From positions 1,889,144 to 1,953,143 of the forward strand of contig CP030759.1 in the NCBI GenBank assembly GCA_003290465.1: a stretch of DNA of 64,000 nt. The letters run 5' to 3'. The notes beneath the pieces are model-generated. The model was not told where the DNA came from and did no database searches. It was given only the letters and a program-made list of their open reading frames with translations. Of this stretch, positions 25,954 through 34,384 are shown in pieces. Each line of letters opens with the position of its first letter. Position 1 is the stretch's first letter. The position numbers were made by a program, and so were the translations under genes. Source of the DNA: Candidatus Sumerlaea chitinivorans. Lineage in GTDB: Bacteria > Sumerlaeota > Sumerlaeia > Sumerlaeales > Sumerlaeaceae.

Positions 25954-26611
25954 CCGCTCCCGCCCGTGGGTCAGTGTTCATCCGTTCGACATGGGTGCAC
26001 ATACTATCTGAAGTGTCACGGTGATAGACATAGGTAGGAAAATCAACCCTTTCGATGACGAGCATCTGCTCTGCGCGCGTGAGAAGCTCATGATCGCAGC
26101 CGAAGTCGGGTTTGCGAAATCCCCCCAACCGAGCCAGAGCCTCGGCACGAAAGAAAAAGGTGCCGCCGACAGCGCACTCACGAATGGGAATCAAGCGACG
26201 TGGGTCATGGAGATCCGGTACGGTGTCTGGCCCTCCCACAATCTGCACTCCCCCGTGGATAAGCTCGACGTCGGGGTGCTCCCGCATGAAGCGAACTCGC
26301 AACTCGAGATGAGACGGCAAATACTCGTCGTCAGAATCAAGAAACGTGACAAAACGTCCCCGTGCGTGCGCAATGGCGGCATTGCGCGCTGCAACCAAGC
26401 CGCGATTTGGTTGCCGCAAAATGCGAATACGACGAGGGTCGCGCTCCGCGTACGCTGCAAGCACCCGTGGCGAATCGTCGGAGGAACCGTCATCCACGAT
26501 CACAAGTTCCCAGTCCGTAAAAGTCTGTTGAAACACGGAGTCGATGGCGCGTGGCAAAAGGGAGGCACGGTTGAATGTGGCTAAGCAGATACTTACGCAT
26601 TCGTCGCTCAT
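25934..26611 (-). CDS. Family 2 glycosyltransferase
   Basis: 225 residues of GT-A fold: VSICLATFNRASLLPRAIDS (nucleotide-binding strand), ELVIVDDGSSDDS, NRGLVAARNAAIAHARGRFV and the metal-binding DSDDEYLP motif. The GGTFFFRAEALARLGGFR segment matches acceptor-side GT2 features. It transfers a sugar from a nucleotide donor, probably in surface polysaccharide synthesis, and lacks membrane spans. ATG at 26611 has GGGA upstream and was preferred over 26626, whose ribosome-binding spacing is too short. First gene of a minus-strand group that continues into TPR and receiver proteins. Confidence 0.9.
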   Translation of the reverse strand: MSDECVSICLATFNRASLLPRAIDSVFQQTFTDWELVIVDDGSSDDSPRVLAAYAERDPRRIRILRQPNRGLVAARNAAIAHARGRFVTFLDSDDEYLPSHLELRVRFMREHPDVELIHGGVQIVGGPDTVPDLHDPRRLIPIRECAVGGTFFFRAEALARLGGFRKPDFGCDHELLTRAEQMLVIERVDFPTYVYHRDTSDSMCTHVERMNTDPRAGADGHSEA

Positions 26612-26857
26612 GTGGTGTGATCCCATTTCCTACATCGCCACGATGCGGCCACGCCAGTGGCGGATGCCCTTTGCTTCAAGACTTAAATTAGCTTAGTTAG
26701 AGATGCTGAGTAAGGCAAGTGCAAGTGCATTGCGCCGGAGGGAGAGGACCGACGATGCCCAACAAGCCCGAGTAAAAGAAACAAATCAGTGCGCTAAGGT
26801 GTCATATATTATGTTGGTAGCACCGCGGAAGATTGAGTGAGTGGAGGTAACCTCACA

Positions 26858-27058
26858 ATGACGCCGCAAGAGGCAGGAAGTGCAGTCATCATCACAGTGG
26901 GTTTACTCATCCTTGGGGCTTCCGTTCCAGTTCCGCGGCTAATCGCCCGTCACCATGCCCTCGCCGCACAGGTGAGTCCCCCACTCATCCGCTGGCTCAC
27001 GCGTATCTTTGGTACGCTGACGTGCATTCTTGGCTTGGTCACAATGTTCCACCGGTGA
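26858..27058 (+). CDS. Small two-span membrane protein
   Basis: 66 residues with two hydrophobic segments, SAVIITVGLLILGASVPVP and LTRIFGTLTCILGLVTMF, joined by a basic loop with IARHHALAA. GGAGG lies 10 bases before the ATG at 26858, which favours this over the GTG at 26837. It stands alone on the plus strand between minus-strand genes. No family recognised; coding status rests on the ribosome-binding site and the membrane-protein pattern. Confidence 0.6.
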   Translation: MTPQEAGSAVIITVGLLILGASVPVPRLIARHHALAAQVSPPLIRWLTRIFGTLTCILGLVTMFHR

Positions 27059-27087
27059 CGCGGGTCAACCGGTGACGTTGGGCCAAC

Positions 27088-28773
27088 CTAAAACTTCACG
27101 ACGACGATGGTGATGTCGTCGAATTGCTCGGTTGTGGCGCGGAAGAGCACAGTGGCTTCATAGATTTCGTCCCGGAGCTCCTCAGCGGATAGGTGAAGGT
27201 TGTTGCGCACAACCTCGATCAGTCGTTCCATGCCAAAAACCTGGTTGGCAGCATTGTGCGTGTCCGTGACCCCATCAGTCACAAGGACCAGAGTATCCCC
27301 TTTTTCGACCGGCAAAGTCTCAGCCTCGTAATCCACAAACTCCATAATGCCGAGGAAGCATCCGCCGGTCTCAAGCTTCCGATACTCTCCTGAGGGTTTG
27401 AATAAGAGGGGCGGCATGTGGCCGGCATTCGTGTATTCGAGAGTCCGGCTTTTCGGATCGAAAACAGCATAGACCATCGTCACGAACATGTTGTTCGTTG
27501 CATCCTTGCAGGCCCAGCTGTTGATCGCTCCCATAAGCACGTTGGCAGGCAGATCGTAGCGCACGTGGGTTTCCATGCGGACACTCGCACGGATTGTGGC
27601 CGTTAGGATGGCAGCGGGCATGCCCTTCCCACTAACGTCGGCCAGCACAATTGCGGTACGACCGTCCGAAAGTTCAAAGAAATCGTAGTAGTCGCCGCCG
27701 ACTTTGTGAGCTGGAACGCTCATCGCGGCGAAGGTGACGCCGGGGATCTTGGGATAGGACTTCGGCAACAGGTTGACCTGGATCGAGCGCGCGAGCTCCA
27801 GCTCTTTCTCGAGTTTTTGACGTTCCAGCGCTTGCCGATAGAGCCGCGCGTTTGCTATCGCCAATGCGGCTTGGTTGGCGATGCCGGTGAGGAGTTCAAG
27901 GTCGTCGTTGGTGTAGTAGGTCGTGCTGGGCACTTGCGAATCCACATAGATGACTCCCAGCACTTCATTCTTTGCGACTAATGGCACGCTCATGGCGGAG
28001 CGGATTCGCCCAGCGATCACGCTCTCGTTTGCGGCGAAACGCACATCGGAAGGCGCATCAGAAACAAGAATCGCAACCTGTTCCGCCATGCACCGTTCAA
28101 CAATTCCCCGGCTGATACTGATTTCATCTGTAGCATCCTCCCGCACTCGCACGACCACAGGTTCAAGCGTCTGGTCGACCTCATCGCGCAGCAGGATAAT
28201 CCCGCGGTCAGGAGCAATAACGTTCCAGATGATATCCATCAGCTTGTGCAGCAGCTCGTCCAAATCGAAGATCGCACGGATGGTGTCGGCGACTTGGTAA
28301 AGCACTTTGAGTCGCTCAAAAGGATCGCGAAGAAGCTCGCGACGAATTGGCGCAGTTCCGCCGAAATCGCTGGAGCCGGCCACGGGTACTTCAGCTTGCG
28401 TGCTGGGCGCGGGGGTCTCCCCTACCAGTTTTACGGCGCCCGACCGCGTGGTGTCTGCAGCGCGCGCCTCTGGCTCATCGGGATCACTTTCAAAGACTAA
28501 CGAGGTGTCGCCAATCTTGATCCGATCGCCGTTCTTGAGCTGGATCCGCCCCACCAACGGCTTGTCGTTGACCAGTGTCCCGTTTTTACTACCGAGGTCT
28601 TCGAGAACAAAACCCAACCGATGGTGCCGCAACACGGCATGATGGCGGCTAACCCGCTTGTCAATAATCTGAACTGTACACGACGCACTGCGGCCAATGG
28701 TGACCGCGTCTTCGTTGTTCAGTGGATATATCATGCCGGCTTCGGCGCCGGTCTCTACGATCAGCCTTGCCAT
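27088..28773 (-). CDS. FHA-GAF-PP2C (SpoIIE/RsbU-type) protein phosphatase
   Basis: 561 residues in three parts. An N-terminal forkhead-associated domain (about 1-100) has GRSASCTVQI, SRHHAVL and DLGSKNGTLVND, the phosphothreonine-binding residues. A GAF domain (about 145-325) has RIRSAMSVPLVAKNEVLGVI. A SpoIIE-type PP2C phosphatase (about 355-561) follows with VGGDYYDFF, VLADVSGKGMPAAIL and LVLVTDGVTD, the Mn-binding aspartates. ATG at 28773 begins exactly at the FHA strand MARLIVETG; an upstream start at 28887 adds 38 residues without homology. It should dephosphorylate Ser/Thr proteins when its FHA partner or GAF ligand is bound. The receptor kinase at 46.8 kb is a plausible opponent (inference). 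Confidence 0.9.
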   Translation of the reverse strand: MARLIVETGAEAGMIYPLNNEDAVTIGRSASCTVQIIDKRVSRHHAVLRHHRLGFVLEDLGSKNGTLVNDKPLVGRIQLKNGDRIKIGDTSLVFESDPDEPEARAADTTRSGAVKLVGETPAPSTQAEVPVAGSSDFGGTAPIRRELLRDPFERLKVLYQVADTIRAIFDLDELLHKLMDIIWNVIAPDRGIILLRDEVDQTLEPVVVRVREDATDEISISRGIVERCMAEQVAILVSDAPSDVRFAANESVIAGRIRSAMSVPLVAKNEVLGVIYVDSQVPSTTYYTNDDLELLTGIANQAALAIANARLYRQALERQKLEKELELARSIQVNLLPKSYPKIPGVTFAAMSVPAHKVGGDYYDFFELSDGRTAIVLADVSGKGMPAAILTATIRASVRMETHVRYDLPANVLMGAINSWACKDATNNMFVTMVYAVFDPKSRTLEYTNAGHMPPLLFKPSGEYRKLETGGCFLGIMEFVDYEAETLPVEKGDTLVLVTDGVTDTHNAANQVFGMERLIEVVRNNLHLSAEELRDEIYEATVLFRATTEQFDDITIVVVKF

Positions 28774-28922
28774 CGTCGAGTTCAATTCTATGCGTGCGGC
28801 ATTGATGAGATAAAGAAGAAAATTGCTCAGCCTTGGCAAGCAAGCGGAAAGAAGGACCGCCCCTGCTACCTCGCTTGGAAGTAGCATCGCCCCTGTCTGC
28901 CTGCAGGCGAGGCCGGTACGCT

Positions 28923-29489
28923 TTAGAACTGGTGGTCGGAACAGCGCCAGATGTCGCCGTTACTGACCGTGCCGTTGGTTGGGTCGTAGATCATGTAATT
29001 GTAGTCAGGATCTTGGCCAGTGAACACCTCCCACGAGAAGCCGGGATACATCTTGATGGGAATAGAGTCCTCATCAAGATCGGGACCATTGCTGCTCATA
29101 GCATAGCGGTGGGGCGTCTGGAGTGGGGTCGCTCCCATCTTATAGTAATAATGCCGGGGCCCCCAATCCACGAAGTTGTCGAGGTCATTAGTCATCTCAA
29201 AGGGGTCACGGGGCACCGACGTCATGTACGCTATGGGCGTAGTGAGACAGTCAAAGCGCTGCCAACGCGGGGTGATGTAGGTCTCGGGATAACGGTTATT
29301 GTCCACATGGTAAGCGTCCAGCGCGAGCGCGATCACACGCAGGTCGCTCTTGGCCCGTGCGACCTTCGCCCGGATTTGCGCTTCCAAAAAGTTCGGGACC
29401 GCAATCGCCGCAAGAATGGAAATGATCGCCACCACAACGAGAAGCTCTACAAGTGTGAAGGCTTGGAAAGGTGTCTTCTTGATGCTCAC
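28923..29489 (-). CDS. Type II pseudopilin / type IV pilin-like protein
   Basis: 188 residues. The prepilin signal FQAFTLVELLVVVAIISILA has Ala instead of the usual Gly before the methylated Phe, with Glu at +5. It is followed by PNFLEAQIRAKVARAKSDLR and a globular part with DAYHVDNNRYPE, the GspG-like start of the soluble domain. The C-terminal tail YDPTNGTVSNGDIWRCSD is nearly the same as in the pilin at 38.2 kb. The GTG start overlaps the preceding stop (GTGA) with GGGAGG upstream, so it is coupled to the coiled-coil protein gene. Exported and assembled into a pseudopilus or pilus. Confidence 0.9.
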   Translation of the reverse strand: MSIKKTPFQAFTLVELLVVVAIISILAAIAVPNFLEAQIRAKVARAKSDLRVIALALDAYHVDNNRYPETYITPRWQRFDCLTTPIAYMTSVPRDPFEMTNDLDNFVDWGPRHYYYKMGATPLQTPHRYAMSSNGPDLDEDSIPIKMYPGFSWEVFTGQDPDYNYMIYDPTNGTVSNGDIWRCSDHQF

Positions 29490-30061
29490 CGTTGCCCTCC
29501 CGCCGAAGATGCTTTTGCAGACGGATTGGCACCTGTTGCAGGTGATTGTTGCGCTTGCTTTTGAGCCTCGAGCTGCTTGCGGCGGGCTTCGCGCTGTTCG
29601 CGAATCACCTTGTTCGCCTGCTGCGCATACTGAAGCTCATCACCAAAGTATTTCTTCAGTCGCTGCTGACGCTTTTCCTCCAACTCTTTGCGCTTGGCCG
29701 CGAGTTCCTTTCGGTGGGCCAAAACCTTTGCGCGTTGTTCGGGAGTTAGGATTTTCCACGCTTGTTTCCGGAGCTGGGCTGGGCTCGTGGTTTCGACGGC
29801 GAGTTCCAGCAATTGCTCCTTCTGCTCATTCGTCAACCCCACCAGATTTGCTATTTCCTGTGCTTCCCGCATGGGGGCAGGCACCTTGCTTTCTGTTTTT
29901 GCCTTTGCTGGCAGAGCCGTGGGGGGCCTGGGATGGAACCGTACGTATTGGTACCCAATGTAGCCCCATGCCCCCAAAACGAACAGTAACAGGAAGACCA
30001 CTTTCCACGGGATCGTGAATGACGTGCTACTATCGGTGGCACCGGTATCAAGCCTTGCCAT
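29486..30061 (-). CDS. Single-span protein with charged coiled coil (Spy/CpxP-like)
   Basis: 191 residues. A membrane span WKVVFLLLFVLGAWGYIGYQ near residue 20 is followed by a Pro/Lys linker. Next comes a helical region with NLVGLTNEQKEQLLEL and WKILTPEQRAKVLAHRKEL, which resembles the LTPEQR motifs of the Spy/CpxP chaperone fold. A strongly charged coiled coil (RKELEEKRQQRLKKYFGDEL) and a Ser/Ala/Gln-rich end follow. The ATG at 30061 has AAAAGGGG upstream; a GTG at 30088 is possible. It is translationally coupled to the pseudopilin, which suggests a role in pilin folding or stability outside the inner membrane (inference). Confidence 0.65.
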   Translation of the reverse strand: MARLDTGATDSSTSFTIPWKVVFLLLFVLGAWGYIGYQYVRFHPRPPTALPAKAKTESKVPAPMREAQEIANLVGLTNEQKEQLLELAVETTSPAQLRKQAWKILTPEQRAKVLAHRKELAAKRKELEEKRQQRLKKYFGDELQYAQQANKVIREQREARRKQLEAQKQAQQSPATGANPSAKASSAGGQR

Positions 30062-30220
30062 TGCAAAACTTACCCCTTTTCCCCGCACCTAACTACAGAG
30101 GCGGATCTCGCGCATCATTTACTTTGCACCAACTCCTGGATTAGCAAAATCGAAGCCAATACGGAATCGCCTGAACCGTATCAAAACAAGAGGTGCAAAT
30201 CAGACAGCCGGAAAACAAAG

Positions 30221-31993
30221 CTAACGGTAAATTAGCCGAAACGCGTGCATGCGGAAACTTCCATCGGGGAATCGGATACGCTCTTCGATCGGGATCGGTT
30301 CGATCTCGCCTAACTCCCGAATCCATGCCGGCGGACGCGAACTAACGCTTAGCACAAGTGCTTCGCGACTGTTGAGTGCTTTGGCGACAGAAACTATGCG
30401 ATCCATCAGAGCAGGATTATGCTCGGCCTTTTGGATGAGAAGAATTGGTCGCTCGTAGAAAAGCTCGGGTGGATCCGAAGGAAGCCAAGCTTGGTCCGTG
30501 AGAATTGGGGCATCCGGCAGTAGGGTACGAAGGACTTCGTACGTTCGATGCGATAAATTCAATTTGAGCACAAGTCGCTGGAGAAAAATGCCGTTATCCA
30601 CTACCCCAAGCGCAACTAAGGCTCCGAACATCATCGCGGCAAGACGTAGTTTTGGTTGCGTGCTGGCTCCGCGATACCAGTGAGGTGCTGCAGCAAAAAC
30701 AGCAAGGAGCAACCCGGGATAAGCCGGAAGTAGGAGCCGCGGGCCGAAATTCATTCCGACCGCGCTCGCTGGGACACTTAGCCAAACGCTCGCAAGCAGG
30801 AAAATGAGTGAGGCAGTTGCTACGATTCGCGTCGACTTACGCGTCTCATCGTGCGCTGGCCACGCTCGAGCACTCCACAGGCGGAGACCCGCAAAGAGGA
30901 GCGGAGTCGCGCCCGCAGCGGAATTGAGGTAGCTCTGCGTGTAGAGCGGTTTGGCGTTGTCCCACAGATAGAAACGCACCACAAGGGCGGCACACAATCC
31001 AATCGCCGAAAGCGCGAGGACAACGTCGGGGCGGCGTGTGGTTGCAATCCACGCTAGAGAGCAGAGTAAGAAGAAGAGGACAATATCCCCCATCGCGGAG
31101 AGATTGAGTTGCGAACTGGTTACGCGCGCGAGATAAAGAAACGCTGTCACCGGCCGCGTGGCGAGCGCCCAGGAATACTCCAGCGTGACGCCGCTCCCAG
31201 TCGAAGCGTGAAAGAATAAGTAATGCCCAACCAGCGCCCGGTTGGAGAGCATCACCGCACCGATCCCGCCAAAAGTCATAGCGGCCAACAGCAGGAGACT
31301 CCGGCTGGGACGGCGAACAAGCGCGGCCGCCAAGAACACACTGCCAGCCCACAACACATACTCCTCACGCATCACAAACGCAAAGAGTAGGCACGCCGTG
31401 GCAGGGAGCATCCACCTGCCCGACGGCGATTCCAGCCCACGAAGGACAAAATAGAGTCCTGCAATCCCTGCCGCGAGAGCCGGGACGATGTCCCAGAAGA
31501 TATAGCAGTAGGGCAGAATGGGAGCCGCGAAAAGCACCGCCGCCGCTGCCCACGCGGGACGACGAATCCCAAGCTGACGCGCCAGCCCGTAACACGCGAA
31601 CAAGAGCCCGACCCCACTCGCAAGTGGGACGATTCGCATTCCCACCCGCCCCCACAGTGCATAGAACGGCGAAACGAGATAGCAAAACCACGGCGGATAC
31701 TGGCAGTAGAGACGATCGCCATGAACAAACGTTTGGATACGCCCGAAGGGCGCGAGCTCATATTTAGGATCCAGCTCGCGCAACGGATAATCGAACCAGA
31801 AGCCACCCCAATGATGGCGGTCCACAATGTTGATGAGTTGGAGATACCTGAGGCCACAGTCCGTGACCCATACTCCATGCAGTGGGACAAGGAAGCTGCC
31901 CAATACGAGGAGCAGCGTAGCGACGAAAAGAATCCCAAAGTCCTGCCTCAAAAATGAGGGCGGTCGAACGCGCATTTCTGATGACCCGCTCAT
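30221..31993 (-). CDS. GT-C-like polytopic membrane protein, tandem copy 1
   Basis: About 590 residues with some eleven membrane spans and a C-terminal soluble part of ~110 residues. It shares blocks with the two genes upstream: DCGLRYLQLINIVDRHHWGG in the first outside loop, IQTFVHGDRLYCQYPPWFCY, NFGPRLLLPAYPGL, and DPPELFYERPILL near the end. A conserved acidic residue in loop 1 and many spans are features of GT-C glycosyltransferases that use lipid-linked sugars. I did not recognise a named family. The start is uncertain: ATG 31993 was chosen, with ATG 32023 and 32140 also in frame. Third in transcription order. Confidence 0.65.
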   Translation of the reverse strand: MSGSSEMRVRPPSFLRQDFGILFVATLLLVLGSFLVPLHGVWVTDCGLRYLQLINIVDRHHWGGFWFDYPLRELDPKYELAPFGRIQTFVHGDRLYCQYPPWFCYLVSPFYALWGRVGMRIVPLASGVGLLFACYGLARQLGIRRPAWAAAAVLFAAPILPYCYIFWDIVPALAAGIAGLYFVLRGLESPSGRWMLPATACLLFAFVMREEYVLWAGSVFLAAALVRRPSRSLLLLAAMTFGGIGAVMLSNRALVGHYLFFHASTGSGVTLEYSWALATRPVTAFLYLARVTSSQLNLSAMGDIVLFFLLCSLAWIATTRRPDVVLALSAIGLCAALVVRFYLWDNAKPLYTQSYLNSAAGATPLLFAGLRLWSARAWPAHDETRKSTRIVATASLIFLLASVWLSVPASAVGMNFGPRLLLPAYPGLLLAVFAAAPHWYRGASTQPKLRLAAMMFGALVALGVVDNGIFLQRLVLKLNLSHRTYEVLRTLLPDAPILTDQAWLPSDPPELFYERPILLIQKAEHNPALMDRIVSVAKALNSREALVLSVSSRPPAWIRELGEIEPIPIEERIRFPDGSFRMHAFRLIYR

Positions 31994-32330
31994 CGATGTT
32001 TCCAAACTCCTTTTCGGCTTCATGAACCAAAGGGGCTCGCACAGTCCATAGCAATGCGTGGCCGAAAAACGCCAAACGCACACTTTCAGGAAAAAGGGCT
32101 TACCCCTGCCTGCATTCCCTGACTCTCCGTAGGGCGCCATCCGGCCACGTGCGGACCACGCTAAAGAGAACGCTGCTGGGGCCCAACGCCTTACTTACCC
32201 CCGATCTTCCTCCCACATATCGCACTGCCTTGGACCTTCGAACGCGCAGCCAAAACACAACGCGTTGAAACCAAGTCAGAGAAGCCTCGCCGAGCCGACG
32301 TCGTCCGAAACTCGCCGGTGAAGTCCCTGC

Positions 32331-34175
32331 TTACGGCACCTTGCTCTCACGGTTTTGCTCCGTCAGCGGGCCACTCGTCGGAATATCAGACGGAGCGATA
32401 CCATCGGTTTGGTGGTATCGCAGACGATATGGGTAAGTGATGAAACTCCCAGCTAAGAACTCGATCTTCCCTTCTAAGCTGATGGGTTCAAGCGTTCCGT
32501 ACGATCTTAGCCATCGTGGCGGGGACTTCTTGTTGCTGAGCACGAGGGCTTCCTTTGGGTTTATGCGCTTCGCGATCTCAATGAGTTCCTTCTGAAGCTC
32601 GGGTTGGCTCGCCGCACTTAGCGACAGGATGGGGCGCTCAAAGTAAAGCTCCGCGGGGTCACTCGCCCAACGCCCTTGGTCGGTCAAGATCGGTGCCGAT
32701 GGAAGCAGATCACGAACAACACGGTACAGCGTGTCACTGAACGTCACCTTCCACTTGAGTCGCTCAAGGAAGACAACATTGTCGACAACCCCAAAGGTAA
32801 GGAGGAGGCCCAGCATGAGGCCGGCAAGCCGTCGGTGGCGTTCAGGGGAGATTCGCTTCAGGACAGACGGGCAAACGGCGATGGCTGAAATCATGAGGCC
32901 GGGATAAGCAGGCAGTAGGAGGCGTGGACCAAAATTCAAGCCAATGGCTGAAGCTTGCACACTCAACCAGACACTTGCCACGAGGAAGGCAAGACTGGTG
33001 GTGACGATACCCCAGCGGCGCCGATGCTGGGGAAGACTCCAGTTCCAGACCGACGGAAGCCAAAGGAGTAGACCCAGAAACACAAAAGGTGTGGCGGCCG
33101 CCATGGAAATCACGTGGGACTGCACCACACCCGGTTTTCCGGGAGCCCACAAGTAAACGCGCACCAAGGCCGCTCCAAGAATTCCAATCCCGAGGAGTCG
33201 AGGAATCGTGCGTCCCGAGGCACGCGGAACCCACGCAAGCGCGCAAAGCAGAGCAAACATGAATAGGTCTGGAATTGCGGATACACCAAGGTAGCCACCC
33301 GTAACTCGAGCGAGATAGAGAAACGCCGTATTAGGCCGACTCGACAGGGACCACGAATACTCGGGCAAAAGACCACTTCCTGTGCTGGCCTGAAAAAACA
33401 AATAGTGTCCGACAATCAGGCGATTCACGAACATGAGCGCGCCGGCGGCGACAGCAAAGCCTGCCCCCGCGAGAACGTATGCTCTCCAAGAACGAACAAG
33501 AGGAAAGACAGCTGCGAAGAGGCAGCATGCCCATAGCAGATACTCCTCGCGCATCGCGAAGGCGAAAAACAAAGTAAGGGCGGCGAGGAGCGAATACTTT
33601 AGAAGGTTGGATTCCACCGCCTTCAGGCAAAAATACATCCCCCACACACCGGCGGCCATTGCTGGCACAATGTCCCAGAAGGTATAGACGTAGGGCAGGA
33701 TCGGCGCGGCAAACACCACGGCCACCGCGGCCCACGCCGCCTGACGCACATGGGCGTGCCGGGCCAGCGCGTAGCAACCGTAGAGAAGCAGGATGCCGGC
33801 AAGTAGCGTAACAATCCTAAGGCCAAAGCGGCCTGCCACGAGATAAAAGGGCGCTGCGAGATAACAAAACCAAGGGGGATACTGGCCGTAGAGTTTGCCG
33901 TCATGGACAAACGTTTGGATGACCTGAAAAGGCGCAAAGCGGTAAGTCGGATCGTACGCCGCGAGCGGGTAGTCTAACCAGAATCCTCGCCAGTGATTTC
34001 GTTCAACAATGCTTTGCAGTTCAAGAAAGCGAAGCCCGCAATCCACCACCCACCAGCCGCGAAGAGGCACGGTGAAAGAGAGGGCCACCGTGCCCACAAT
34101 GCCCAGCCCGAGCACCCAAGGCTCTGTAGATTTCGATGTAAGTTTTGAGCGCAAGCTCGCGCTTCCCCACATCAT
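32331..34175 (-). CDS. GT-C-like polytopic membrane protein, tandem copy 2
   Basis: 614 residues, same architecture as its neighbours: VVDCGLRFLELQSIVERNHW in loop 1, IQTFVHDGKLYGQYPPWFCY, LPYVYTFWDIVPAMAAGVWG, NFGPRLLLPAYPGLMIS and ILTDQGRWASDPAELYFERP. GGGAG lies seven bases before the ATG pair at 34172-34175. Gaps of 155-340 bases separate the three genes, so each may have its own promoter. Likely inner-membrane transferase for envelope or exopolysaccharide glycan, or a protein-glycosylation enzyme; the acceptor is unknown. Divergence between copies along the whole length suggests old duplications rather than a recent tandem repeat. Confidence 0.65.
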   Translation of the reverse strand: MMWGSASLRSKLTSKSTEPWVLGLGIVGTVALSFTVPLRGWWVVDCGLRFLELQSIVERNHWRGFWLDYPLAAYDPTYRFAPFQVIQTFVHDGKLYGQYPPWFCYLAAPFYLVAGRFGLRIVTLLAGILLLYGCYALARHAHVRQAAWAAVAVVFAAPILPYVYTFWDIVPAMAAGVWGMYFCLKAVESNLLKYSLLAALTLFFAFAMREEYLLWACCLFAAVFPLVRSWRAYVLAGAGFAVAAGALMFVNRLIVGHYLFFQASTGSGLLPEYSWSLSSRPNTAFLYLARVTGGYLGVSAIPDLFMFALLCALAWVPRASGRTIPRLLGIGILGAALVRVYLWAPGKPGVVQSHVISMAAATPFVFLGLLLWLPSVWNWSLPQHRRRWGIVTTSLAFLVASVWLSVQASAIGLNFGPRLLLPAYPGLMISAIAVCPSVLKRISPERHRRLAGLMLGLLLTFGVVDNVVFLERLKWKVTFSDTLYRVVRDLLPSAPILTDQGRWASDPAELYFERPILSLSAASQPELQKELIEIAKRINPKEALVLSNKKSPPRWLRSYGTLEPISLEGKIEFLAGSFITYPYRLRYHQTDGIAPSDIPTSGPLTEQNRESKVP

Positions 34176-34384
34176 TGGGCGTCTCCCAAAGACTCTTGCC
34201 GTCTACCCTCGAATCCGGCGGTGGTTCGCCGTGAGCACGGACAACTCGCAGCGCAGGACGGGGTCACAAACTTTCGATGATTGAAACCAACTATGACGTC
34301 CACAGCAAACTCCCTTTCTGCTCTTCTTTCCATACATTGCCATCTCAGCATCGCGGCCCATCGCCAACGCGTCTTGGCCCGAGC

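Noticed and set aside
28833-29564. 243-codon ORF on the plus strand across the pseudopilin gene
   Set aside because: Antisense shadow; it resembles the shadow of the other pilin because the two pilins share sequence.
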